A DNA stretch of 64,000 nucleotides from Prolixibacteraceae bacterium (GCA_019459525.1 JAIBEY010000042.1:62001-126000), one strand, 5' to 3'; positions 36,660 through 47,068 are shown, counted from the stretch's first letter. Translations and numbers: made by a program. The notes: a model not told the origin generated them from the sequence alone.

Positions 36660-37496
36660 TTACTCATCAATTTCTTCATCTTCATCTTCCGAATCGAAGT
36701 CTTCGTCGTCTTCGTCTTCAATAGCTAAAGAATCTGCATCGTCAGCAACTTTTGCTTTTTTACTTTTTACTTTAGTTTCTTTGTCATCACCTTCTTTTTC
36801 GCGTTCAACTTTACGTTCCGAAAGTCCTTCGCGGATGGCATCGGTCATCACCTGTACAATCAGGCTGATTGACTGAGAAGCATCGTCGTTAGCTGGAATA
36901 ACAAAGTCAATTCCTTCTGGCTGCGAATTGGTATCAACCATTGCAAATACAGGGATTCCAAGACGTTGAGCTTCACGAACTGCGATTTTTTCTTTCAACA
37001 CGTCAACAATGAAAAGAGCTGCAGGAAGACGAGTCAAATCGGCAATACTTCCGAGCATTTTTTCGAGTTTAGCACGCTGGCGGCTAATCTGAAGTTTTTC
37101 ACGTTTTGAAAGAACATCCCATGCGCTTTCTTTGGTCATTTTATCGATGGAGATCATTTTCTTAACCGCTTTCCGGATAGTCGGGAAGTTGGTAAGCATA
37201 CCACCGGGCCAACGTTCAGTAACGTATGGCATGTTAACGCCACCAACCAAATCAGCTACGATGTCTTTGGCTTGTTTTTTTGTGGCAACGAATAAAATTT
37301 TGCGACCTGATTTTGCAATCTGTTTGATAGCAAGGGCTGCTTCGTCAACTTTGACGATTGTTTTTTGAAGATCGATAATGTGAATCCCGTTTTTCTCCAT
37401 AAAGATATACGGAGCCATGTTTGGATTCCACTTTCTTTTCAAGTGTCCGAAATGAACACCTGCATCCAATAAATCTTGAAAATTTGTTCTTGGCAT
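36660..37496 (-). CDS. rpsB: 30S ribosomal protein S2 with acidic C-terminal tail
   Basis: The start is the ATG at 37496 (MPRTNFQDLLDAGVHFGHLK), not the track start, because S2 family homology begins there. The 278-residue product includes IIDLQKTIVKVDEAA, TKKQAKDIV, RWPGGMLTNF and DTNSQPEGIDFVIPANDDA. The last 50 residues are a Lys-rich then Asp/Glu-rich tail ending EDEDEEIDE, longer than E. coli S2 and typical of many Bacteroidota. It lies between rpsI and tsf. Confidence 0.97.
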   Translation of the reverse strand: MPRTNFQDLLDAGVHFGHLKRKWNPNMAPYIFMEKNGIHIIDLQKTIVKVDEAALAIKQIAKSGRKILFVATKKQAKDIVADLVGGVNMPYVTERWPGGMLTNFPTIRKAVKKMISIDKMTKESAWDVLSKREKLQISRQRAKLEKMLGSIADLTRLPAALFIVDVLKEKIAVREAQRLGIPVFAMVDTNSQPEGIDFVIPANDDASQSISLIVQVMTDAIREGLSERKVEREKEGDDKETKVKSKKAKVADDADSLAIEDEDDEDFDSEDEDEEIDE

Positions 37497-37613
37497 CTTT
37501 TTACTTTTTTTTAAAAAAAATAGTCTCTTGAAAAGCAATTGCTAAGTAGTTCCGGAAATTCCGGAAGTCTGGGCAATTTAGATCCAAAGCAGAATATTTT
37601 TGTACTAAAAATA

Positions 37614-38000
37614 TTAACGTTTTGAGAACTGGAATCTTTTGCGTGCTTTTGGCTGTCCTGGTTTTTTACGTTCAACCTCACGTGGATCCCTGGTCAAGAA
37701 TCCGGCAGCTTTTAATGCGCCTCTTGATTCAGGATTGATTTCAATCAATGCACGTGAAATTCCTAAACGTAATGCTTCTGCCTGACCGGTGATACCACCA
37801 CCATCAAGGTTAACATTGATGTCATACTGACCAGCAACACCTAACAGATTCAACGGTTGCAAAACAACATACTGCAGGATTCCTGTAGGAAAATAATCAG
37901 CCAATTCTCTGTTATTGATTGTGACTTTTCCTTTACCATCGCTTACATAAACTCTGGCAACCGCAGATTTCCTACGACCTAACGCGTTTACTACTTCCAT
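37614..38000 (-). CDS. rpsI: 30S ribosomal protein S9
   Basis: 128 residues of the S9 family: [20 protein letters not shown] at the start, [19 protein letters not shown], and the basic end [18 protein letters not shown], whose final Lys/Arg contacts P-site tRNA. It lies six bases after rplM, as in most bacteria. Confidence 0.98.
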   Translation of the reverse strand: MEVVNALGRRKSAVARVYVSDGKGKVTINNRELADYFPTGILQYVVLQPLNLLGVAGQYDINVNLDGGGITGQAEALRLGISRALIEINPESRGALKAAGFLTRDPREVERKKPGQPKARKRFQFSKR

Positions 38001-38006
38001 TAGTTA

Positions 38007-38462
38007 TTATTTAATTGTATTTAAATCAATTACTTTTGGGTTCTGGGCTTCCTGTTTGTGTTCTGAACCAACATACACTTTCAGGTTTCCATAGACTTTA
38101 CTTCCCAGTTTGTTTTTTGGCAACATCCCTTTTACTGCTTTTTCAATCAGTCTTTCAGGATATTTGCTTAATAATTCGGATGGGGTTTGTTTCCTTTGTC
38201 CACCTGGGTAGCCCGAATAACTCAAATAAATTTTGTCATTCAGTTTGTTTCCTGTCAGACGTACTTTCTCTGCATTGATGATAACCACATTATCACCGCA
38301 ATCAACATGAGGAGTGAAGCTCGGTTTGTTTTTACCTCTCAGGATTTTAGCCACTTTACTGGCCAAACGTCCGAGAACCACATCAGTGGCATCGACAAGA
38401 ACCCACTCTTTTGTTACCGTAGCTTTGTTCGCTGAAACGGTTTTGTAACTTAGTGTATCCAC
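38007..38462 (-). CDS. rplM: 50S ribosomal protein L13
   Basis: 151 residues: [40 protein letters not shown] and [12 protein letters not shown] are the conserved L13 segments. First gene of the operon; a well-formed Bacteroidota promoter lies 150 bases upstream. Confidence 0.98.
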   Translation of the reverse strand: MDTLSYKTVSANKATVTKEWVLVDATDVVLGRLASKVAKILRGKNKPSFTPHVDCGDNVVIINAEKVRLTGNKLNDKIYLSYSGYPGGQRKQTPSELLSKYPERLIEKAVKGMLPKNKLGSKVYGNLKVYVGSEHKQEAQNPKVIDLNTIK

Positions 38463-38611
38463 TTGCTTATTTTTAATAAATTACGCAATAAATTAAATTT
38501 CAATCGTTTAGAGGACCAGAGGTTATCAACCCGGAATTGTTAATAAGATCTGCACACTCAACATTTTCAGTTATTTACAACAACTGCAAGTACGGACTAT
38601 AATCGGGACTG

Positions 38612-38642
38612 CAAAAGTATTTTCTTTTTTTTGAATTTGCAA
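38612..38642 (-). promoter_or_regulatory. Promoter of the rplM-rpsI-rpsB-tsf operon
   Basis: On the minus strand the -7 box TACTTTTG (38619-38612) has a TTGC -33 element (38642-38639) with a 20-base spacer, fitting the Bacteroidota primary sigma consensus. The roughly 140-base leader may carry autoregulatory structure, but I cannot show one. Confidence 0.65.
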
Positions 38643-38649
38643 GAATTAA

Positions 38650-39008
38650 TTTGAGCGAAATAGAAAATTAACACAAAGATTCTCAAAGTGTAATCGTGTT
38701 TAAATCTAAAACAGTTGTCTCCGGATACCCGCATTTTCGAAAAGCCCTAACCAAAAGTGCAGTAAAGTTTCTTTTTTTTGCTTCTGCACACCAAAAAAAA
38801 GTCCGGTTTGGTATCGGAAAGTACCGTGTTTTTAAGAGATTCTTCGTTTGGGGTTTAACAGTTCATGAGTAAAAAGCCACTATTCATACTTAAAACCGAT
38901 AGATTCATTGACATTTCCAGAAAATTAAGTCCGTTCCATTTTTAGTTTACTTAACTTTAATCATCAGGATGTATTAATCAGACAATAAAAAGGACAAATT
39001 CCAAACGC
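38650..39008. other. Intergenic region without recognised elements
   Basis: This AT-rich stretch lies between the divergent rplM promoter and a small membrane-protein gene. It has no convincing ORF, RNA gene or strong hairpin that I can identify. Confidence 0.4.
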
Positions 39009-39269
39009 ATGAAAATAATACTTAAACGAATCAGCACAGGACTTTTGGTTACCATTGCCATTTTGGTACTTTCTGGAATTATTATGCTGGCCAACAACAA
39101 TGACGAGCTTTCAACTGAACTACTCTTTTTGGCATCATTGGTATTTCCGTTTTTAATTGCCGCCAAAGGTATTGAATTTATCATTGATAATCAACTCATT
39201 AAGGCATCAATGTCTTTTCTGCTTTTGTCGCTGGTTTGCGTTTTATCTCTTATCCTTGTTTTTGGTTAA
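39009..39269 (+). CDS. Small hydrophobic protein, 86 residues
   Basis: Three hydrophobic segments (about residues 10-30, 36-54, 65-85) with a basic N-terminus (MKIILKRIS) suggest a small inner-membrane protein. I do not recognise the family. It is convergent with the glycosyltransferase gene, 12 bases from its stop. A minus-strand shadow frame also exists, but the membrane pattern favours this strand. Confidence 0.55.
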   Translation: MKIILKRISTGLLVTIAILVLSGIIMLANNNDELSTELLFLASLVFPFLIAAKGIEFIIDNQLIKASMSFLLLSLVCVLSLILVFG

Positions 39270-39281
39270 AATGCCCACTAG

Positions 39282-40166
39282 TTATTTCAGGCTTTTCGTA
39301 TGAATGAGATAGTTCTTGTACTCGAAAAGCCGGATACCTGTTCTTTTTTCGAAGTAATAGAGAATTTTATATTTCCATTTCATCCTGATTTTACTGGTAT
39401 CAACGTCGATTTTCCAGTTTTTGCTTTCGATCCTACTCCTCATCACCTCCGGATGAGTTCCCTGAAACCGGGTCAGGGCATCAAAACGCTGAGCATAATC
39501 AAATTCAAAAACAGGTTTTTCTATAATTTCTCCGGAATAATATTGTTTTACCACATCGCACTTTTGCTGCATAATTGCCGGTGGACGAACCCAGCCATAA
39601 TGATACACAGCGGCGTCAACAGGAACAACCGATAATTTTTGTCCTTGTTTCCTGAATCCTTGCGCATCGCGGTACGATCGGATGGTTTTATCGTTCCGGA
39701 TTATTCGAATCTCATTCCGGTACCATTTACGCGTATCACCCACATAATCATAGCTTCCGTAAAAATGATAGTACTTAAAAAGTAATCCGTCAACATTGGG
39801 ATGTTCGTTCCATTTATCCATTGCATTTCGGATTGCAGAATAATCTTTTTCGTGCAGAACCTCATCGGCCTGAATATAAAGGCACCACTCGAATTCAGCA
39901 CCCACGGACTGAAATGCCTTATCGGTTTCGAGCGCGTAAACCCGACCTCCCGATTTTTGTGTTTCGTCCCAAACCGAATCGATAATCTGAATTTTGCTGT
40001 TTCCAATACGTTCAATTAATTCCCTCGTTCCATCATTGCAATCGCCCAGAACCACAACAAATTTATCGCAAAGTGGCAACGCCGAACTGATTGATTCCAC
40101 AAGAGGAAAATCTAGTTTTACCGCATTCTTAACAAAAGTAAATCCGCATACGCTCATAGTATTCAA
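39282..40166 (-). CDS. Glycosyltransferase family 2-like protein
   Basis: 294 residues. The start (VCGFTFVKNAVKLDFPLVESI) and CDKFVVVLGDCNDGTREL fit the GT2/GT-A 'SGF TFVRNA' group common in Bacteroidota. The phrase WCLYIQADEVLHEKDY carries the metal-binding D-x-D position as QADE. The C-terminal region WKYKILYYFEKRTGIRLFEY is basic and amphipathic and may touch the membrane. It probably transfers a sugar in surface polysaccharide assembly, consistent with the O-antigen ligase gene next to it in divergent orientation. Confidence 0.75.
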   Translation of the reverse strand: MNTMSVCGFTFVKNAVKLDFPLVESISSALPLCDKFVVVLGDCNDGTRELIERIGNSKIQIIDSVWDETQKSGGRVYALETDKAFQSVGAEFEWCLYIQADEVLHEKDYSAIRNAMDKWNEHPNVDGLLFKYYHFYGSYDYVGDTRKWYRNEIRIIRNDKTIRSYRDAQGFRKQGQKLSVVPVDAAVYHYGWVRPPAIMQQKCDVVKQYYSGEIIEKPVFEFDYAQRFDALTRFQGTHPEVMRSRIESKNWKIDVDTSKIRMKWKYKILYYFEKRTGIRLFEYKNYLIHTKSLK

Positions 40167-40341
40167 ACTTATTTTGATTTCGCATTAAATTAGTGCGACA
40201 GGAGTACTAAACTCAAATTCAGCACATTGAAGAACCGATGATAGTACCCGACCGAATTTAAAATAAAATAACGGCAATATGCAATTATTTTATTTGCATT
40301 TTCGTTTTGCTTTGTAGTTTTTATGAAACAAACTAACCCGG

Positions 40342-41913
40342 ATGATGCTCTTGAAAAAAGATCGAAAAGCAATTCATACTACTATTTATTTTGCCTTGCT
40401 TCTGGCTATGGCAGTGAGTTTGCCCCTGTCGAAAGCGCTAATGAGTATTGTTCCCGGATTCCTGATGTTTAACTGGCTGGTAGAAGGGCAATTCAAAACC
40501 AAATTTCAGAGGCTAAAAGAGAAAAAATCAATCCTTCTGATCATCTCCGTATTTTTTATATATCTGATTGGTTTATTATGGACCAACAGCATGAAATGGG
40601 GCATGCACGATGTTAAAATTCAACTTCCGTTACTGATTTTACCACTTGTTATCGGGACGTCATCCCAATTGAATTATCAGCAGGTTAAACGGATTATTTA
40701 TACTTTTTCGGCGGCAGTAACAATCGCATCTCTTTGCAGCATCTGGGTTTTTCTGGGTTTATCCGGAAAAACAATTCAGGATCCGCGCGAAATGTCGCTG
40801 TTTATCTCCCATATCCGCTTTTCCCTCCTGATCAACATCAGCATCTTTTCAATGGGTTGGTATTTGGCCAATTCGGAGCGAAAACAAATTGCCGAAAAAA
40901 CGATTCTGACACTGGCAATACTCTGGTTAAGCCTGTTCCTGGTTATCCTGAAATCGGTTACCGGTTGGGTCGTTTTTCTGACTGTATCATCCATCGTGAT
41001 CTTTTGGGGGATTTTCCGAATAAAAAAGATGGTTTGGCGGATGGCCATGCTGGGCACATTACTCGCCCTTTTCGTAGTACCGGTCACTTACATCGCTTAT
41101 GTAATCCACCAATTCTATGATATCGAAACGTTGCCTCAAAATATCGACCAGGAAAAAACCAGCAAAGGCAATCCGTATTCGCACGACATGGAAAATAAAC
41201 AACTCGAAAACGGACACTATATCTTTTATTTTATAAACGAAAACGAGTTGCGCGAAGAATGGAACAAAAAGAGTACAATTAATTATGACAGCACTTCGGT
41301 TTCAGGTTATAACCGATATGTACTCATGCGATACCTGACTTCGAAAGGGCTACGCAAAGATGCCGAAGGTCTTGGAAAATTAAGCGATACCGATATCCGG
41401 AACATTGAAAACGGTATGACCAACTACCGTTTTGTGAATCCGCTTTCGTTTTATAACCGGATTTACCAGATTGTATGGGAAACCGATATTTACCGCAAAG
41501 GCGGAAACCCTTCCGGGCATTCGGTAACCCAGCGGATTGAGTACTACAAAATGGCAACGCAGATCATCAGTGAAAACTTCTTGTTTGGCACCGGTACAGG
41601 CGGATATTATGAGTCTTACCAGGAAAAGTACGATCAAAATAAGTTTTTTCAGAACCAACAGTTCCGGCAACGTTCGCACAACATGTTCCTGAGCTACTGG
41701 ATCGATTTCGGGGTCATTGGGCTTATTTACATTTGTTTTGCCTTGTTTTCACCAATTATGCTCGAACGCAAAACAAAAAGTTTCCTGCTCCTGATTTTTA
41801 TGCTGATTGTGCTGCTTTCTTTCCTGAACGAAGATTCGCTGAATAACCACGATGCCATTTCTTTTTTTGCATTTTTATACCCTTTGTATTTATACTCCAA
41901 CCATGAAATTTGA
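40342..41913 (+). CDS. O-antigen ligase family membrane protein (second copy)
   Basis: A 523-residue polytopic protein with about ten transmembrane segments, interrupted by a long hydrophilic periplasmic loop (about residues 265-420). The loop ends with IISENFLFGTGTGGYYESYQ and QRSHNMFLSYWIDFGVIGL, the Wzy_C/WaaL signature with its conserved His. It is not closely similar to the copy at 3984-5465; the loop here is longer. It overlaps the following glycosylase gene by 11 bases. Confidence 0.78.
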   Translation: MMLLKKDRKAIHTTIYFALLLAMAVSLPLSKALMSIVPGFLMFNWLVEGQFKTKFQRLKEKKSILLIISVFFIYLIGLLWTNSMKWGMHDVKIQLPLLILPLVIGTSSQLNYQQVKRIIYTFSAAVTIASLCSIWVFLGLSGKTIQDPREMSLFISHIRFSLLINISIFSMGWYLANSERKQIAEKTILTLAILWLSLFLVILKSVTGWVVFLTVSSIVIFWGIFRIKKMVWRMAMLGTLLALFVVPVTYIAYVIHQFYDIETLPQNIDQEKTSKGNPYSHDMENKQLENGHYIFYFINENELREEWNKKSTINYDSTSVSGYNRYVLMRYLTSKGLRKDAEGLGKLSDTDIRNIENGMTNYRFVNPLSFYNRIYQIVWETDIYRKGGNPSGHSVTQRIEYYKMATQIISENFLFGTGTGGYYESYQEKYDQNKFFQNQQFRQRSHNMFLSYWIDFGVIGLIYICFALFSPIMLERKTKSFLLLIFMLIVLLSFLNEDSLNNHDAISFFAFLYPLYLYSNHEI

Positions 41914-42427
41914 AACTATGGGAGATCGTTTACCTCTTGATTTTTTCATTCGCGATGTATTGGAAGTAGCTCCTGAGCTGCTCGGCAAATTATTGGTCCG
42001 CCAATTTGACGACGGACGGATTGAACGCTACCGGATTACCGAAGTTGAAGCCTACCGTGGTATAGAAGACCGTGCCTGTCATGCCAGCAAAGGACGTACT
42101 CCCCGCACTGATGTGATGTTTGCCCAAGGCGGAACGGTTTACGTTTACCTTATTTACGGACAATACTGGCTACTAAACCTGGTCACTGGCTTTGAAGGCG
42201 ATGCTTCAGCGGTTTTGATTCGTGGGGTCAACGGTTTTCCGGGACCGGGGCGTGTTGGGCGTGAACTTCAGCTCGACCGCTCGTTTTATGGCGAAAGCCT
42301 CACCCATTCCCCCAGAATTTGGGTGGAAGATGCCGAACCTGTTTCTGAAATCAAAACCTCAAAACGCATCGGAGTTGAGTATTCGGGCGAGGAATGGGCT
42401 GGAAAATTGTGGCGGTTTTACCTCTGA
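41903..42427 (+). CDS. DNA-3-methyladenine glycosylase (AAG/MPG family)
   Basis: The track start at 41852 lies within the ligase gene; the ATG at 41903 (MKFETMGDRLPLDFF) or 41918 is more likely. The product of about 174 residues matches the AAG family: VAPELLGKLLVR, YRITEVEAYRGIEDRACHAS containing the catalytic Glu, MFAQGGTVYVYLIYGQYWLLNLV, and AVLIRGV. It excises alkylated purines from DNA in base-excision repair. The link with the upstream polysaccharide gene seems incidental. Confidence 0.9.
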   Translation: MKFETMGDRLPLDFFIRDVLEVAPELLGKLLVRQFDDGRIERYRITEVEAYRGIEDRACHASKGRTPRTDVMFAQGGTVYVYLIYGQYWLLNLVTGFEGDASAVLIRGVNGFPGPGRVGRELQLDRSFYGESLTHSPRIWVEDAEPVSEIKTSKRIGVEYSGEEWAGKLWRFYL

Positions 42428-42429
42428 TC

Positions 42430-43545
42430 TCAAAACCTCTTCAGCAAAAAATCCTGATTAATGACCAAATAATAACCGAAGGCAAACGAAAAATTGGAGG
42501 TCAGGAAGTCGTAAAGGGCTTCGCCCTGAAACGCAAATTCGATATCTTTCAATATATGCTGCTTCATCATGTAATTAAAAGCTACCTGTGAGCGGTCTTG
42601 CTGCGACAGGGCAATATCGCGGTCTGAAATAGACATGTAAATCCGTTTTCCGTAGGGTGCAATAAATTGGTAGGCATTCCAGTAATCGAGCGAGAATTTT
42701 CCCAAACGGGTGTCACCAGCCAAAGTTACCGAATAACCATATCCATTGTCGTAACCATAAGGTGCGGGGCCATCAGGACATTGGTAACCAACCCAGTGCA
42801 GGTTTAAATCCACATTTTTTAAAAATCCTTGACCAACTTTGAAATTTGTTTCCAGCCCGGTAGCATAATTGTAATGCGTTATCACAGGTAGCGGACTCGA
42901 ATCAATTTCGCCACCCCGGTGATAAACCAGTAATTGTAACGGAACGTGAACGGTTGTAACTGAATTGGAGAGCAACTGTCCACGACCACTCAACCCAAAA
43001 GTAAAATGTTCCTGGTACGGATCACCCCTCAAAATAAACTGTTCCCAACTCATCCAGTTTTGAAGTTCAATATATTTCGATTGGTACATAAACTGAATAC
43101 CTTCGCGCGGGGCATCGGTCATTATTCGCTCGGGCTCCCAAAGCTGTTTCACCAAACCCTGATTGTTATTCTGATTCAGGTTGCCAAATACGACTTTCAT
43201 TTTATCGAACATCTGGTATTGTGCCGAAAACCAGGGGCGCACAATTGTAAAATCGTCACGACTGTGGTAACGCAGGAAATGCCCACCCACATCCAGTTTC
43301 AGTTTTTCAGAAAAGGTATAACTCAGTTTCGGGCGCAACCATGCACCTGTCCAGGTGTAGCCATCCACAATATCGCCCATGTATTCGGTATTGTGAAAGA
43401 AACTCATGTTCTCTATTCTGAAATTCAGCGTCTTAACTTCAGTGGTATCGAGATTTTTGTATGGATAATTCAGGTCAGAAAGTGATTGTGCATTCAACTG
43501 GTTAACAGCTAAAATCAGGCAAAATAAGTAAATGAGTTTTCGCAT
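42430..43545 (-). CDS. Putative outer-membrane barrel protein
   Basis: 371 residues with a signal peptide (MRKLIYLFCLILAVNQLNAQ) and alternating strands through the whole length, ending in an aromatic residue (LLKRF) as usual for barrels. Phrases such as VGGHFLRYHSRDDFTIVRPWFSAQY suggest a porin-like protein; I do not know the family. It lies five bases after the POT-like transporter gene on the same strand, so the two may act together in uptake across both membranes. Its stop is two bases from the convergent glycosylase stop. Confidence 0.6.
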   Translation of the reverse strand: MRKLIYLFCLILAVNQLNAQSLSDLNYPYKNLDTTEVKTLNFRIENMSFFHNTEYMGDIVDGYTWTGAWLRPKLSYTFSEKLKLDVGGHFLRYHSRDDFTIVRPWFSAQYQMFDKMKVVFGNLNQNNNQGLVKQLWEPERIMTDAPREGIQFMYQSKYIELQNWMSWEQFILRGDPYQEHFTFGLSGRGQLLSNSVTTVHVPLQLLVYHRGGEIDSSPLPVITHYNYATGLETNFKVGQGFLKNVDLNLHWVGYQCPDGPAPYGYDNGYGYSVTLAGDTRLGKFSLDYWNAYQFIAPYGKRIYMSISDRDIALSQQDRSQVAFNYMMKQHILKDIEFAFQGEALYDFLTSNFSFAFGYYLVINQDFLLKRF

Positions 43546-43550
43546 GGTAT

Positions 43551-44996
43551 CTAATTCTTTTTCGGGAGGATAAACCTGTCGTACAAAAATAAGAGAACTA
43601 CGGCACTTAAAGCCAGCGAACTGAAAATAATCCAGATCGATTGCGGATGGTAATTACCCCAGAGCAAGTCGGTCAACTGTTGCTGGGTCATACTCATTTG
43701 CCGTGCCGCTTCATTAAAATAGTCGGTTTTGGTAAACGAATCGCCTATCTCGGGAACAGATAGTCCGCGTTTGGCCACTTCGGCTTTCAGTAGAAAAAGT
43801 TTATCGGCAATTTTTTCATAAGGTGCCCCCGAAAGAAAACCGGCAATCTGGTGACCTAAAGCATACGGCAAAAATGAAGAGCCCATATAGAGTGCCTTTT
43901 TATCGGCCGGGGCAATGCTACCCACATATTCGGTAAACTTGGGCGAACTGCTCATTTCACCGAGCCCAAATATGAGCAAGCCAAAAAGAACAACCCAGCC
44001 GCTCTGAAAAGCAAACATCAGGAAAAGGCCAACAGACAAGACAAAAATACCTCCCATCATGGCATTCAACGGCCTGAAGCGCATCACGAATGCCGAAACT
44101 GCAATTTGAAAGGCAATGATAAAAAATGAATCCATGCTGCTTAGCGTAACTGCCGAAATGGTTCCGCTCTCGGTTCCGATCAGGTTAGCCAATGCCGGAA
44201 ACACCGAACGAATTCCTTCATAAATAACAGATGTATTTACCCAATCTTCAACAAAATTTGGGAACGAATAATACAATTGATTAAAAGCTGCCCAAAACAA
44301 CGACATGATTATCAGGAATAACGAATATCGCCAGTTTGCCAGCGTAATAAATATATTTTTGAATGGTTGAAGAATCGATTGGAGTAGCGGTACTGCTGCT
44401 TTTTTCTCTTCGGGTTCTTTAAAAAACAACAAGGTAATCAGAAAGTTAATGGCAATGGCCACAATCGAAAGCATAAACACGAAGTTCCAACCTTTGCCCA
44501 AAACAATTCCGGCAACAAAAGGGCCAATAAACCCACCAATGTTTACGATCATATAAAAAATTCCGAACCCGATGGAAGCTGTTTCTTCATTAGTCGATTT
44601 CGAAATCATTGCTGAAATAATTGGTTTAAAAAAAGAGCCCCCCACACAAATCCAGATAAACGACACAAAAACCATATTGAAACTATCGAATTGCTGGATC
44701 ATATAAAATCCCGAACTATAAAGCAGGAACGACAGCAACAAGACCCGTTTGTACCCGACTTTATCGGCAATGGCTCCCGTTAAAATGGGCAAAAAATACA
44801 ATAACATGGAGCCGGTTCCCATAATCGCCCCTTTTTCGACAGGAGAAAACCCCATCGCCCCCGTTTCTTTCGAGCCAACCAGGAAAAGGCCAAAACCCAT
44901 GTAAAAACCGTACCAGGCATAGCGTTCGAACAATTCGATGAGGTTTGATATCCAGAATATGGAAGGATATTTCTTAAAAATCTGAAGTTGTGACAT
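43551..44996 (-). CDS. POT/MFS-family transporter
   Basis: The ATG at 44996 (MSQLQIFKKYPSIFWISNLIELFERYAWYG) is preferred over the track start ten codons upstream. The 481-residue protein has about twelve to fourteen transmembrane helices. The E-x-F-E-R-x3-Y-G pattern on helix 1 (ELFERYAWYG) is the ExxERFxYY-like motif of proton-coupled oligopeptide transporters, and GAIADKVGYKRVLLLSF is the MFS loop-2 motif. It probably imports peptides or a related solute with protons. Confidence 0.78.
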   Translation of the reverse strand: MSQLQIFKKYPSIFWISNLIELFERYAWYGFYMGFGLFLVGSKETGAMGFSPVEKGAIMGTGSMLLYFLPILTGAIADKVGYKRVLLLSFLLYSSGFYMIQQFDSFNMVFVSFIWICVGGSFFKPIISAMISKSTNEETASIGFGIFYMIVNIGGFIGPFVAGIVLGKGWNFVFMLSIVAIAINFLITLLFFKEPEEKKAAVPLLQSILQPFKNIFITLANWRYSLFLIIMSLFWAAFNQLYYSFPNFVEDWVNTSVIYEGIRSVFPALANLIGTESGTISAVTLSSMDSFFIIAFQIAVSAFVMRFRPLNAMMGGIFVLSVGLFLMFAFQSGWVVLFGLLIFGLGEMSSSPKFTEYVGSIAPADKKALYMGSSFLPYALGHQIAGFLSGAPYEKIADKLFLLKAEVAKRGLSVPEIGDSFTKTDYFNEAARQMSMTQQQLTDLLWGNYHPQSIWIIFSSLALSAVVLLFLYDRFILPKKN

Positions 44997-45026
44997 TGAA
45001 AAGTAAATAAGAATTCGGAAGCGCAA

Positions 45027-45360
45027 AATAGCAAAAAAAGGTTAGCATTTGAAAGCAGAGAAAGACAGTTAAAAAGAGCTGGGGTCATTGATGCAAAAGC
45101 AATCGGTAGTTTGCAAAACGATGACTTCGATTGCTTTTATTTTATCCAATGGTCATCGAAAAAAGCCCTTTAAGAATAATTAACGAATAAGGCTGAAAGG
45201 CAGACCGATAAAAACAAAGGTTTTACTATTTTTGTTCTTCTTTTTACGAATCAGGGTCATGAAAACATTGGTGTTCAAAAAGAACGCAATTGTATGTCGG
45301 TAACGAACATTAAATTTTCATCATTCTGTTCAGAAAATATTAATTAACAACACCTTAGAG
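45027..45360. promoter_or_regulatory. Intergenic region with a -7 box for ctpA
   Basis: The 330-base gap between divergent genes holds TATTTTTG at 45227-45234, a TAnnTTTG match, which would give a ctpA leader of about 120 bases. I see no riboswitch or RNA gene. Confidence 0.4.
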
Positions 45361-47043
45361 ATGAATATTTCAAAAGCAAAAAAAGCAGGGATTGTTATCG
45401 TTGGGGTTATCGTATTTGCCATAAGCTTTTATAGTTTCAAGCAAGACGATAAAAACTTCCAGATAGCCAAGAACCTCGATATTTATTACACCCTTTTCAG
45501 GGAACTGAATCTGTTCTATGTTGATGACGTTGAGCCGAATAAACTGGTAAAAACCAGTATCGATAAAATGCTCGAATCGCTCGATCCATACACCAATTTT
45601 ATTCCCGAAGACGATGTGGAAGACTTCAGGTTTATGACCACAGGTGAATATGCAGGTATCGGGGCACTCATCAGTAAACAAAACGGGCAGATCGTGATTT
45701 CTGAACCTTACGAAGGATTTCCGGCGCAGAAAAGTGGCTTGAGGGCGGGCGATATTTTACTCGAAGTAGCCGGAAAAGCAACCGAAAAACTTTCGACTGA
45801 AGACGTAAGCAATCTGCTGAAAGGCCCTGCCAGCAAACCCGTTGTAGTTAAAATACAGCGCTATGGGCAAAAAAAACCGATGGATATCGAAATTGTCCGC
45901 GAAAAAATCCAGATCGATCCGGTACCATACTACGGAATGCTCGATAAAGAAACCGGATACATCCGCCTGTCGAATTTTACTGTGGATTGTACCGAACGGG
46001 TAAAAATTGCATTAATAGACCTGAAAGAAAAACAAGGAGCCAAATCGCTGGTGCTCGACCTTCGCTCTAACCCCGGAGGATTACTGATGGAAGCTGTACG
46101 CATTGCAAACCTGTTTATTCCAAAAGGTGAGGAAATTGTAAGCACTAAGGGAAAAGTGAAACAATGGGATAAAGTTTATACTGCCACTGAAAATCCGGTG
46201 GACACGCTGATGCCTATCGCCGTTTTGGTTAACCGCGGATCGGCTTCGGCCTCCGAAATCGTGGCAGGCGCCATACAGGATCTCGACCGCGGAATGATTA
46301 TCGGAACCCGCACTTTTGGGAAAGGTTTGGTTCAAACAACCCGGGATTTAAGCTACAATGCCAAACTTAAAATCACCACAGCCAAATACTACATTCCCAG
46401 CGGACGATGCATTCAGGCACTCGACTATACCCACCGAAACGAAGACGGTAGTGTCGGCGTTGTTCCCGATTCGCTGATTACCAAATATACCACTAAAAAA
46501 GGGCGTATTGTATTTGATGGCGGCGGTGTAGTTCCGGATATTACTGTTGAAGATGAAGCTCTGAGTAACCTGGCAGTGAACCTGGTAACCCAGTCGGTAA
46601 TTTTTGATTATGCCACTTACTTCAACAGCAAAACCGAAAAAATAGCTCCACCAGAAACGTACTCCATTTCTCCTGAAGTTTATACCGATTTTGCCCAGTT
46701 TGTAAAAAATAAAGATTTTAAATACGAATCGAAAACTGAAGAAGAACTGGACAACTTGCTTGAGGTGGCAAAAAAAGAAAAGTACTACGACATTTCTAAG
46801 GATGAATTTGAGAAACTAAAAGCCAAACTTGGCCATAATCTCGATCAGGATCTGGAACATTTTAAAACAGAAGTTTCCGAACTATTGGCTGATGAGATTA
46901 TTTCGAGATATTACTACCAAAAAGGAGCCATTAAAGCGGCCCTGAAAGACGATACAGATGTTAAGAAGGCCGTAGAAATTTTGCATAAACCCGATGGCTA
47001 TGCAGCTATATTCGATAAGGGAAGAATAATTAAATCCAATTAA
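45361..47043 (+). CDS. ctpA: S41-family C-terminal processing peptidase
   Basis: A 560-residue CtpA/Prc-type serine protease. It has an N-terminal membrane anchor or signal (about 8-25), a PDZ domain (GFPAQKSGLRAGDILLEVAG, about 120-200), and the S41 core. The catalytic Ser lies in NRGSASASEIV (near 294-298) and the catalytic Lys in TFGKGLVQ (near 323). It acts in the periplasm on protein C-termini or peptidoglycan hydrolases. The C-terminal 100 residues are charged and helical, an extension seen in Bacteroidota copies. Confidence 0.94.
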   Translation: MNISKAKKAGIVIVGVIVFAISFYSFKQDDKNFQIAKNLDIYYTLFRELNLFYVDDVEPNKLVKTSIDKMLESLDPYTNFIPEDDVEDFRFMTTGEYAGIGALISKQNGQIVISEPYEGFPAQKSGLRAGDILLEVAGKATEKLSTEDVSNLLKGPASKPVVVKIQRYGQKKPMDIEIVREKIQIDPVPYYGMLDKETGYIRLSNFTVDCTERVKIALIDLKEKQGAKSLVLDLRSNPGGLLMEAVRIANLFIPKGEEIVSTKGKVKQWDKVYTATENPVDTLMPIAVLVNRGSASASEIVAGAIQDLDRGMIIGTRTFGKGLVQTTRDLSYNAKLKITTAKYYIPSGRCIQALDYTHRNEDGSVGVVPDSLITKYTTKKGRIVFDGGGVVPDITVEDEALSNLAVNLVTQSVIFDYATYFNSKTEKIAPPETYSISPEVYTDFAQFVKNKDFKYESKTEEELDNLLEVAKKEKYYDISKDEFEKLKAKLGHNLDQDLEHFKTEVSELLADEIISRYYYQKGAIKAALKDDTDVKKAVEILHKPDGYAAIFDKGRIIKSN

Positions 47044-47068
47044 TCCCCGAAACGGACGTAAAAAAATA